From positions 47,501 to 111,500 of the forward strand of contig CAUYUJ010021690.1 in NCBI GenBank assembly GCA_963575745.1: a stretch of 64,000 nucleotides of DNA. Direction: 5' to 3'. The stretch is from Prorocentrum cordatum (Eukaryota > Sar > Dinophyceae > Prorocentrales > Prorocentraceae). Position numbers and translations under genes: made by a program. This document shows, one piece after another, positions 23,188 to 35,100 of the stretch; the first letter of the stretch is position 1, and the number at the start of each line of letters is the position of its first letter. Under the pieces are notes generated by a model. It had not been told where the DNA came from. It worked only from the letters and a program-made list of their open reading frames with translations, and did no database searches.

Positions 23188-26100
23188 GGGAGGAGGAGGA
23201 GGAGGAGGAGGAGGAGGGGGAGGATGAGGAGGGGGAGGAGGAGGAGGAGGAGGAGGAGGAGGAGGAGGAGGAGGAGGAGGAGGAGGCGGAGGAGGAGGAG
23301 GAGGTCGTCGCTGCGCTCACGGCTCGAGCCTGCCGTGTGGCACGCCCTGGGGCTTCTGCCTCGGCCGCAGCGGTGGCCCGGCAAAAGAAGCGGCACGCTG
23401 CGCGCCGCTCGCCTGCGGTGCCTTGGGGGGGGGACCCGCGGAGTGCGGGCCGGGCACGGGCCCGCGCAACAGGACCTGGCCTCTCCTGTGCAGGGGGCCA
23501 CTTGCGAACCCTACCCCTACCCCCCACGATTTCTGAGGGGGAGGGTGGGTTTCACTTCGTTCGTGAGCTCCTGAATTAAGTGAACCCCGCCCTCCCCCTC
23601 AGAAATCGTGGGGGGCAGGGGTAGGGTTCGCAAGTGGCCCCCTTTGCGGGCGGACGCGGGCTCGCCCGACAGGACTCATGTCGGGCGTGTCCCCCTACAG
23701 GGGGATCTTCGGCGAAAAAAAAAAGAGTACCCCAGAAATACACCAAAAAGGTCAAAACATAATCGAAAAATCGTCCCCAGACTATTTTTGATTATTTTTG
23801 GACTATTTTTGGGTTCGTCGAAAATCCCCCTTTAGGGGGACAGGCCCGACTTAAAACAGGACCTGACCTCTCCTGTGGGCCAGCTTCCTTCGAAGAAGAC
23901 ATACACCACAAGCACAAACTGTTGGCGCTCCGCGCGAATCTCTTGGATCCGCGCTGGGCCCCCCCCTGGCGGCGCCTCCGGCACCGCCCCTAACGCAGAT
24001 CCAAGAAGTCCGCGCGGAGCGCCAACAGGTTTATGCTTATGTTAAGTCGGGCCTGTCCCTCTACAGGAATAGTATCCAAAAATAGTTTAAAAAATAGTCA
24101 GGGGAGGATGTTTCGACCATTTTGAGTATTCTAGGGTCTTCTTAGATTTTTTTTGTTTTTCGTCCAAAATCCCCCTGTAGGGGACAGGCCCGACTTAATA
24201 TTTATGTCGTTTTTCTTCTTCTATTCCCGTCCCTGACTTATTCCTGGACCCCTGCGTCGGTCCCGCGTTCTGGACTGAGCGCCTGCTGCTCCTTGCTTCC
24301 TCTCTTCCTCCCGCCTCTCGCGCCTCCCGTCTTCGGAGACCTCTCCTTGCCTCTCTTTGGGCGTCCTGGCGCCTCTGGAGGGACGTTTGGGGCCGTCTCT
24401 GGACTGTTTCAGGGCGCCTTTCAGTCGCTTTTAGGGCGGTCTTTGGTTGTCTTGGAGGTGTCTGGAGGCACCAAGGGCGCTTGCTCGGTGGCAAATCATG
24501 GGAGCCTGGTATACCCTCTTAAGTTTGTCTCTAGCGTCGATTAGCGTCTGGGAATGGACGAGATAGCGCCGATGTAGCGTCGATTAGCGTCGATTGGCGT
24601 CGATGTAGCATCGACTAGCGTCGATTCGCAACAAGACGGTATGGGAGGCTCCCATGAGTTGCCACCGAACGCTTGGGAGCAAACGATCCAGGGAAGAACT
24701 TTTAAGAACGTTCGCGGGGAGGGGAGGTCGGCCCTGAAGAAATTCAGAAGCCCAACCGGAAACCTGACAAGCAGTAGAACGCTCCAACGTGGCGAGTGGC
24801 GGATTCATGCAGCAGGGCAGGTCAGTCGTAAGTTCCCCTGACGGGGTTGGTGGTGGTGGGACGCTAGTGAAGCGTTGGTAAGGAGTTGGTTGGAAACGAA
24901 TGAGACGTGATGCTGCGTGTTGTGAGTATGGTATGTGCTTGTGACTGTTACGGTAGCTATGCTGATTGCTGTGCGGTCAATCTGCGCGTAGTTGCGATGG
25001 TTGCTATGGGTGGTGTAGGCATGGCGATGATGCCCATGCTGGTGATAGTGGTCGCAATTAGTAGCGGCCCTTTCATCAGTTATGTTCAAGCAGCCAGCTA
25101 CCAAACTCTTATGCGCAGTTAGTTCGTCCATTGTTCTAAGCGCTCTGACATGTTTGAGAAATGAGCCTATTTCCCCCAAACACCCAGGCATCCTTAGAAG
25201 CTTTGCCCTCCAACCCAAGCTATCTGTTTTGTTCGCACCAAAGGACGTCCCGAACGGCCTCGGTGCGATCTCCAAGGTTCCCGCGGCGGGCTGGGCGCAG
25301 ATTGTTGCGTACGGCGCTTTCTGCGAGCTCTCCCAGGACCAGTCCGCTGGCACCGCCGCCGCGGCGGGTGACTTCGGCTTCAAGGTGTTAACGTCCAGCG
25401 ACGCCGGGGAGAAGCAGAAGAAGTTGGCGGCGGAGATCGCCAACGGTCGGCTGGCCATGATGGCAATCATCGGAATGTTTTTCCAGGACGGCTTGACCGG
25501 CTCTGCCTGGGGCGACTGGGCGCTCTACACGGGCTCTCCGCTGCGCGCAGGGGTGGTCAACTATGAGTCTGGCAAGGCTCGCTTCACGCTGCCAGACGGG
25601 GTGGAGGCGCCGAAGAGGTGGAGCGCCACGGGTGAGCTGGGCGTGCAGGCGCCCACCGGTTTCTGGGACCCCGCTGGCTTCTGCGACGGCATCACCGAGC
25701 AGGAGTTCAAGCGGCTGCGCTCTTGCGAGATAAAGCACGGTCGTTTGTCCATGATGGCCACCATCGGTTACATCGCCCCCTTCTACGGCACGCTGCCTGG
25801 CGACTTGTCCCCCTCCAAAGGCATCCACTTCGCGGACATTCCCATGGGAGTGCAGGCGGTCACTAAGATCCCCAGCGGCGGGCTTTTGCAGATCTTTCTG
25901 TTTGCGGCGCTGATCGAGTTCGGGCTCGGGGGCGACAGGGGCATCGAGGAGTGGAAGAGCGGTCCCGCTGGCGACTACGGCAAAGGCTTCCTGGGCATGT
26001 TCGGGCCCGTGATGGATCCGGAGAAGAAGCAGCGCTCCTTGAACGCTGAAATCGCGAACGGGCGCCTGGCCATGGTAGCCATTACCGGCATGGTCCTCCA

Positions 26101-29100
26101 AGAGGGTGTCGCGGGAGGCACGGGTATCGAGATGTGGGTGCCCCCGGCCGCCTTCGAGAGCGAGCTCGGCGTGCAGGATCCGGTTGGCTTCTGGGATCCC
26201 GCCGGATTCACAGCGGATGGTAGCACGGAGAATTTCGCCCGCCGCCGCCAGACCGAGCTGAAGCATGGCCGCGTGTCGATGCTGGCGACCATGGGCTACA
26301 TCACCCCGGAGATCACTGGCAAGCTTCCTGGCTATCTGTCGCCTAGCGCAGGGCTCAAGTTCGCGGACATCCCGAACGGCCTCGGTGCGATCTCCAAGGT
26401 TCCCGCGGCGGGCTGGGCGCAGATTGTTGCGTACGGCGCTTTCTGCGAGCTCTCCCAGGACCAGTCCGCTGGCACCGCCGCCGCGGCGGGTGACTTCGGC
26501 TTCAAGGTGTTAACGTCCAGCGACGCCGGGGAGAAGCAGAAGAAGTTGGCGGCGGAGATCGCCAACGGTCGGCTGGCCATGATGGCAATCATCGGAATGT
26601 TTTTCCAGGACGGCTTGACCGGCTCTGCCTGGGGCGACTGGGCGCTCTACACGGGCTCTCCGCTGCGCGCAGGGGTGGTCAACTATGAGTCTGGCAAGGC
26701 TCGCTTCACGCTGCCAGACGGGGTGGAGGCGCCGAAGAGGTGGAGCGCCACGGGTGAGCTGGGCGTGCAGGCGCCCACCGGTTTCTGGGACCCCGCTGGC
26801 TTCTGCGACGGCATCACCGAGCAGGAGTTCAAGCGGCTGCGCTCTTGCGAGATAAAGCACGGTCGTTTGTCCATGATGGCCACCATCGGTTACATCGCCC
26901 CCTTCTACGGCACGCTGCCTGGCGACTTGTCCCCCTCCAAAGGCATCCACTTCGCGGACATTCCCATGGGAGTGCAGGCGGTCACTAAGATCCCCAGCGG
27001 CGGGCTTTTGCAGATCTTTCTGTTTGCGGCGCTGATCGAGTTCGGGCTCGGGGGCGACAGGGGCATCGAGGAGTGGAAGAGCGGTCCCGCTGGCGACTAC
27101 GGCAAAGGCTTCCTGGGCATGTTCGGGCCCGTGATGGATCCGGAGAAGAAGCAGCGCTCCTTGAACGCTGAAATCGCGAACGGGCGCCTGGCCATGGTAG
27201 CCATTACCGGCATGGTCCTCCAAGAGGGTGTCGCGGGAGGCACGGGTATCGAGATGTGGGTGCCCCCGGCCGCCTTCGAGAGCGAGCTCGGCGTGCAGGA
27301 TCCGGTTGGCTTCTGGGATCCCGCCGGATTCACAGCGGATGGTAGCACGGAGAATTTCGCCCGCCGCCGCCAGACCGAGCTGAAGCATGGCCGCGTGTCG
27401 ATGCTGGCGACCATGGGCTACATCACCCCGGAGATCACTGGCAAGCTTCCTGGCTATCTGTCGCCTAGCGCAGGGCTCAAGTTCGCGGACATCCCGAACG
27501 GCCTCGGTGCGATCTCCAAGGTTCCCGCGGCTGGCTGGGCGCAGATCGTGGCGTACGGCGCGTTCTGCGAGCTGTCGCAGGACCGGCTCCGACGTGGAAT
27601 TTACCCGTTCTTTTCTGTTCTTTTTTCCCCCATCCATCTTCCTCGTTCTTCCGCTCCTCCTCACGGTCCTCCTCTGCCCGCTCCACCTCCAGCAGTCCTT
27701 AGACACAGACCATCTATACATGCAGCGGGGGACTGGGTCTGGGGGCCCCTTGGCCGAAACCTGGACCGCAAGTGGGACCGTACATGGACATCATATTCGA
27801 ACCCTGTGGCCCAAGATGCCCCGCGGACAGAAATATTCGAACCCCAAAGCACCGCCTTTACTGAGATCAACACTGATGTCGGGGGCGCGGGGGTGATTCA
27901 GAGTCTCCCTCGAACGTGTACGGGTTCGAATGGACCGCCCATCTGCTGGAGGTCTGGGGCGCCCCGCGCACACTTCGGGAGTCTGAGCTCGCCGCCGAGG
28001 GCAATCAGACGGCCATCAAGACGCTCCACGGCGGCCTCGAGCCGTCCCTGGGCGGCCTCCAGGCGTTTCGGACAGCTCTCTCGGCGCCTCCAGCGGCCCC
28101 AATTGCCTCCAAGACGCTCCGAGAGTGCTCCAGGAGGCCTGCAAGGCGGCCCCGGAAGCCCGGAATCAGAATGTCCCTTAGTTTTTGAAGGTTTGTAGGG
28201 TTCTCGCCTTTTCGGGCTTCCGTCGGCCCAAGGCGGCTCCAGAGGTGTGCCACAAGCCGCCCCAAGACGCCCCAAGAGGCATCCATGAAAGCCCCACGAA
28301 GGCTCAAGGGAGTCCACATACAGTCTAAGAGAGTCCCAAAACGGCCCAAGAAAGCCCCAAGATGTCTCGGGAGGGCCCCAGGAGGGCCCAAGATACCCAA
28401 GAGCGCCCCAAGAGGTCCCAAAGACAGCCCCAAGACGGCCAAAGCACCTCAAGACGGCCCAGAAGAGCCCCAGGATGGCCGAAGAAGGCTTCAAGAGGAC
28501 TCTCCCATTCATTTTCCAAAGTGTTTAAGGTTTGCGCTTTTCCCGCTTTTCCGGGCTTCCGACGCTGCAAGACGGCTCAGTAGGCGCCAAACGTCGCCCC
28601 AAGACGGCCCAAGAGACCCCCAGAGGGTCCCAAGAGGGCCTAAGAGAGTTCTAAGACGTCCCAGGATTCAGTCAACCCGCATAGTAAGGATGGAGGCTCG
28701 TGGAGGCTCGTGGACGCAGAGATCCTATGTCTTGTTTTTTTGCAATGCGCGGTCCCTGGAAATCCCGACCATTTCTTGAGTTCAGTTTGGCGAGGTTTCT
28801 CGGGTGCCTCTTGGAAGCAGCTTTGAAGCTTCTTCGGGCCTGTCTTGGGACCTCTGGGCGCGTCTTGAGGTTTTTGGAGGGCTTCTTCGCGGCCTCTTCA
28901 GGCCTCCTGGGTGCATCTTGGGGCGGAAGGCCCGGATTGTGGGTCCGGGCTTTTGCTCTTGGGCCTTTTTGGGGGCCGTTTTGGGGTTCTCTTTCGCCGT
29001 CTTGAGCCCTTCTTGGGGCCCTTATGGGCTGTCTTGGTGCTCTCTTGGGGGCCTCCTGGGCCGTTTGGGGCGGCCTTGAGGCTGCGTGGGCCGGTCTTGA

Positions 29101-32100
29101 ACGCCGTGCAAGCCGAAAGGATGACTGTGCGGAAGCTATACGGTTTCTTTAGGGAAGTGCCAGCTTTTCCCTCCTAGGGCCATCTCGGGAGTGCTCTTGG
29201 GGGTCTCCTGGGCCCTCTTGGAAGCCTTTTGGGCCGTCTGGAAGCCATCTTGGTCGTCTTGGAAGGATCTTCCAGCGAGACGGAACTTTCTTGGACCGTC
29301 TTGGGTGCGTCTCGGGGCTCTTGGGACTCGTTCGGGGACTTTCTATCTCCCCATGATGCGTTCGAGGGGGGGTTACCCGGGGCGATGGGGGGGGGGGGTA
29401 GAGTTTCCGGTTTCGGGGCCCCGGGTGGGGGCCTTTGGGGGGGAAGAATTTCACCGCCTAGAGACCCACACAGGGTCGGCGGATTTCGGCACGCCCTCGT
29501 CGCGGCGCGCGCACGTGGCTTGCATGGTGCTATTGATACGGACGCGCTGTGTGCATGCTAGATCAACGCGGATGTACCACGTGGTGAAATGATAATGTGG
29601 GTTTCGGGCGAGATCGCTAAACTTACATGGCTTCTGGATGTGTTCAGTAAGTGCTAGCGGGCAGAGCGTCTGCAATCTCTGCGACGACGCGCACATGGGT
29701 TTCAAAGGTTTTCGTGTTGAAATGCTTGCATCACTTTCTCGCGCGTATGGACTTTGTTTATGCATGCCAGGGGGATGAAACGGATTCTTGAGATAAGCAA
29801 GTGTGCGCGCATGGTGTTATGAGGCAAGGACCAGCGTGGGGTCAATACTGGCTTGGCTGGGATGGAATGCTTTCTTACAGGAAAAAAGAGAAGGGGCATA
29901 ATATCATGTACATTGCAATGTCCCACAGGGGTCTGAGAAGTCCGGGCTCGGAAGGGTGGTCGAGCTTGTCTTATCTTGAATACATATGTGTGGTGTAATC
30001 TATGTGGTGCGAACGTTTTGGCGGAAACTAGGTGGAGCAAGCTATGTGGCGCAAGGTATGTGGCGCAAGGTATGTGGTGCAAGTTTACTGGTGCAAGCTA
30101 TGTGGTGTAGGGTATGTGCAAGATATCCTGTGCAAGCTGTGTGCCCTTACCTCTGCCGTGCCTCTCAGGAGCGAACGAAAGTGGCGGCTGTTGGGCAGTT
30201 CGCAGCCCCCGATGGAGCCGCGAGGCCTCGAAGTGATCCGCGCCGTCCTCGCCTCGGCCGTGTCTCCCAGGAGCCCAGTTGCAGTTGCGCAGTTCGCAGC
30301 CCACAAGGAAGCCGCGAGGTCTCGAAGTGGTCTGCCTCGCCCTCACCTCCGCCGTGCCTCCCAAGAGCTCACGAAAGTCGCGACTGTTGCGCAGTTCGCA
30401 GCCCCCGAGGGAGCCGCGAGGCCCCGAAGTTTTTCGCGCTGCCCTCGCCTCCGCCGTTCTTCCTAGGCGCCCGCGGCAGTGCTGTCAGTTGCGCAGCTCG
30501 CAGCCGCCCGGGGAGCCGCGATGTTTCGAAGTGATCCGCGTGGCCCTCACCTCCGCCGTGCCTCCCAGAAGCTCACGAACATGGCGACAGGTGCGCAATT
30601 CGCAGCCCTTACGGGGGGCGACATGATCTGCGTGGCCCTCACCACCGCCTTGCCTCCAGGAGCCAACGGAAGTGGCGTCAGCTGCGCAGTTGGCAGCCCC
30701 CGGGAGGGCCGCGAGGTCTCAAAGGGATCCTCGTTCCCTCGCCTCCGCCGGGCCTCTCAAGAGCCGAGTCCACGCAAGTGGCGACAGTGGTGCAGCGCGC
30801 GGCCCCCGAGAGGACGCACAGGATGCAGGAGGAGGTAGGCGGAGGAGGGCGACGGGGAGATTGCGCGAGCGGTGCGCTATTCAGGGAGGGTTGGGAAGAA
30901 CGGATGCGGCGTTCATTACGCTCCCCCCCCCGCCTGGTCCCGAACAATGGCCTCTTGGGGCCCTCTTGGCTTGGGGCGCTCTTGGGGCCGTCCTGGGGCC
31001 CCTTTTGAGCCACTCTTGGGCACCTCATGGGTCATCTTGGAGCCACCTTGAGGCCTCAGGAGCCCATCGGAAGTGAAAAGGCGAGAGGGCAACAATCATG
31101 ACATGACACACACACACAAGGGGTTTGAATGCTTTTGGCGTCTTGGAGGCCTCCCTGGGGAGGTCGGAGGGCACTTCGAGCCGTCCTCGGGCGGTCTTGA
31201 GGGTTCTTGAAAGCATGTTGGAAGCTATCTTGAATCATCCTGGGATATCTTGAGCGATCCTGGAGGCCATTTTGGGCTCGCTGGGGCCCTCCTGGAGCCA
31301 CCTGGGGCCATCTGAGACGCTCCAGCGACCGGCGTAGCGCCCCGTCCAGACCCAAGAGGAGGGGGTATGGGGGAGGGGGAGCACCCTCCCCGAAGAGGAA
31401 CGATGGCGTTAGCTGGGCGCGCTCGCTAGAACTTCACGCCCAGAGGGCTGGCGGGATGTAGGTTGTGCAGGCTGCGAGGTGCAAACTATGTAGTGTACGC
31501 TACGTGATGCAAGCTAAGTACTGTAAGTGACGTGGTGTAGACGTTGTGGTGTAAGCTATGTGGTGCAAGCTAGGGGGTTCAAGCGATGTTGTGTTACCAA
31601 GATGGTGTCCAATGTGTGGTGCAAGCTATGTGGTCACATGTGTTTCTGTACGCCACGCGGTGGCAGCCTACGTGATAATTATATGTTTTGCAAACTAGAT
31701 GGTGCAAGCTTGGTGGAGTAAGCTAGGTGGTGCAACATGTGCGGTTGAAGCTATGTGGTGTACATTATGTGGTGCCATCTAGGTGGTGTAAGCAATGTTG
31801 TGCAAGCTACGGGGTGCGACTATGTGATGCAAACTATGTGGTGCAAGCTGTGCGATGCACTCAAAGTGGTACAGCTATGCTGTGTAAGCTATGTTGTGCA
31901 CATTGTGCGCATGTTTGTACAGGTTCTTTTTCTAATCGTGTTGCGCCCTGTCAGCTCCTACCGATCCCCCTCGTGGTACTGCCGTTCTTCCGATCATAAG
32001 TTGACTTGCCCCCTCTCAGTATAGCCATGCACTGCCACGACTTGAACCCATTTAGCCGTAGCCCAGTACGACAGAACCTACATGTGCAAATCGTGTTCGT

Positions 32101-35100
32101 TAAGCCCCTCCGCATTCTTGAGAGCTCCAGGTCTTGAACTGTTTGTGTTCAAGCCAGTCAACTTTTTATTCAAGTGGGAGTGGGGCCAAGAGTTCGAGGC
32201 AGGAGTTGGAATGATATAGGTCTTGCGAAGGGTAGACACAGGGTAAAGGAGTCGAAGCAGGAGCCAGACTCTACTAATGAGCAGGAGTTTGCATATAACC
32301 CGGAGGAGTTTGAATATGAGCAGGGATCTGAGTAGGAGCCGTAAAGGTAGAATTTGAATTCGGAGCAGGGAGTGACCATGATTATTTGCTTGCGTGCATG
32401 CGATTTGGTGGGAGCAGGAAGCGGGGTGTAGGTGAAACTACGAGTGTGCGTATGTCTAGGGGGACACAGCGAGAGCAGAGCGTGTGATAGGCGCATGTTC
32501 GGAGAAAGGTAGGGATCGTGAAGGGCTAGGCATATTCATTTTGTGCTGCACAACTCACACGTGCACCTGATTCGCAATCTAAGCTACTGCTCAACATCCT
32601 CTTGGCTTCTGCTTGGCTCGTATGAGCCCCATCCTACTTCCGATGTGCTCAAGTCCTACTCTACTCCGCGAGTTTTCGTACACCAGTACTCCACTCCTAG
32701 TCCTAGTCGTTTGAATCAGCATCGTCATTGCCATCGCCTTTGCTGAGCATCGGCCTCGTTTCGTCATCCTCTTTCGCCTGATTTTTCGTGGGAGACCTCC
32801 CACCTCCGAGCCTCCAGGACCAGTCCGCTGGCACCGCTGCCGCGGCGGGTGACTTCGGCTTCAAGGTGCTGACGTCCACCGACCCCGCGGAGAAGCAGAA
32901 GAAGCTTGCGGCGGAGATCGCCAACGGCCGCCTGGCCATGATGGCGATCATCGGCATGTTTTTCCAGGACGGCCTGACCGGCTCTGCGTGGGGCGACTGG
33001 GCGCTCTACACGGGCTCTCCGCTGCGCGCCTTCGAGAACGAGTTGGGCGTGCAGCCCCCCGCCGGCTTCTGGGACCCGGCGGGGTTCACCGCCGACGGCA
33101 GCGCGGCGGACTTCGCCCGCAGGCGCGCCACCGAGATCAAGCACGGCCGCGTCGCGATGCTGGCGGCCATGGGCTACATCACCCCCCAGCTGATCGGACC
33201 TCAGGGTCATCGTTGAGGCGGGGGACGGGCTCGTGGGGGGAAGCATCGGTCTCACTCGCTAATTTGTCGGCGATAGTGGCCCGATGACCCGCCCCGCCCC
33301 GGAACGTGCGGATTGGCTATCGGGGGCCTGTCGCCGATCTATCGGTGATGTATCGCCGATCCCAGGTCGATGCCCCCCCCACTGCTGAGCCAGTCTTTCC
33401 TGTCGTTGGCTCTCAGGACCTTTCCCGGGCTACCTCTCTCCGAGCACTGGCCTGAAGTACGCGGACATCCCGAATGGGCTCGGAGCGCTCTCTAAGGTCC
33501 CCTTGGCGGGGTGGGGGCAGATGTTCCTGTACTGCGCGTACGTAGAGATCTCGCAGGACCAGACGATCCCAGGCGTCGAAGAAGAAACAAGTGCATGAAC
33601 AGAACCTTTAGGAGATCCGCGCGGATGTCTTTGATCGGCGCTGGGCCCTCCTGGCGGCGCCTTCGGCGCCGCCCCTGGCGCGCTCCGCGCGCCATGGAGG
33701 GGGTTCCAGCGCCGACCCACGAAATCCGCGCGGAACTCCGAACGTTTGAGCTCATGTTGTTTTTTGTTCCTCTAAGGTTCTCCCGCCTCCCGCGGAGAGT
33801 TCGGGTTCAAGCTGCTGACCTCCAGCGACCCTGCAGAGAGGCAGAAGAAGCTTGCTGCCGAGATCGCGAACGGTCGTCTTGCCATGATGGCCATCATTGG
33901 GATGTTCTTCCAAGACGGCTTGACGGGCAGCGCGTGGGGTGACTGGGCGCTCTACACGGGCTCCCCCCTGCGCGCCTTCGAGAGCGAGCTCGGCGTGCAG
34001 GATCCGGTTGGCTTCTGGGATCCCGCCGGGTTCACTGCGGACGGAAGCACGGCGAATTTCGCGCGCCGCCGCCAGACCGAGCTGAAGCATGGCCGCGTGT
34101 CGATGCTGGCGACCATGGGCTACATCACCCCAGAGATCACTGGCAAGCTTCCGGGCTATCTGTCGCCTAGCGCAGGGCTCAAGTTCGCGGACATCCCGAA
34201 CGGCCTCGGTGCGATCTCCAAGGTTCCCGCGGCTGGCTGGGCGCAGATCGTGGCGTACGGCGCTTTCTGCGAGCTGTCGCAGGACCGGCTCCGACGTGGA
34301 ATTTACCCGTTTTCTTCTGTCCCTCTCCCCATTTACACATATGGGAACCTGGACCTCCAAATGGGAGGTCTGGAGCCATCTTGAGGCCTCAGGAGCCCAT
34401 CGGAAGTGAAAAGGCGAGAGGGCAACAATCATGACACACATAAGGGGTTTGAATGCTTTTGGCGTCTTGGAGGCCTCGTTGGGGAGGTCGGAGGGCACTT
34501 GGAGCCGTCCTCGGGCGGTCTTGAGGGTTCTTGAAAGCATGTTGGAAGCTATCTTGAATCATCTTGGGATATCTTGAGCGATCCTGGAGCCCATCGGAAG
34601 TGAAAAGGTGAGAGGGTTGGCGTCTTGGAGGCCTCACTGGAGCGGTCCTCGGACGGTTTTGAGGATTCTTCATAGCATGTTGGAAGCTATCTTGAATCAT
34701 CTGGGGATATCTTGCGCGATCCTGGAGGCCATTTTGGGCTCTCCGGGACCCTCTTGCAGCCATCTGGGGCCATATGAGACGCTCCAACGACCAGCGTAGC
34801 GCCCCGTCCAGACCCAAGAGGAGGGGGTATTGGGGAGGGGGAGCACCCTCCCCGAAGAGGGATGATGGCGTTAGCTGGGCGCGCGCGCTAGAACCTCACG
34901 CCTAGAGGATTGTGGACACATATGTTTCTGTACGCCACGCGGTGGCAGCCTATGTGATAACTGTATGTTTTGCAAACTAGGTGGTGCAAGCTTGGTGGTG
35001 TAAGCTAAGTGGTGCAACATGTGCGGTTGAAGTTATGTGGTGTAAGCTGTGTGTTGCCATCTAGGTTGTGTAAGCAACTTTGTGCAAGCTAAGGGGTGCA

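Noticed and set aside
22011-23579. 522-codon open frame
   Set aside because: Built from GC-rich non-coding sequence, element fragments and a GGA tract. No domain recognised, and similar openness in other frames.
24907-25243. Upstream extension of LHC exon 4 as an N-terminal leader (open frame from 25082)
   Set aside because: No LHC or transit-peptide character, and the LHC match begins sharply after AG at 25242-25243 in mid-domain, so this is intron.
25388-27721. Long minus-strand frames opposite LHC exon 4 and the tandem units
   Set aside because: Shadow frames of GC-rich coding sequence. The + strand carries the recognisable LHC motifs.
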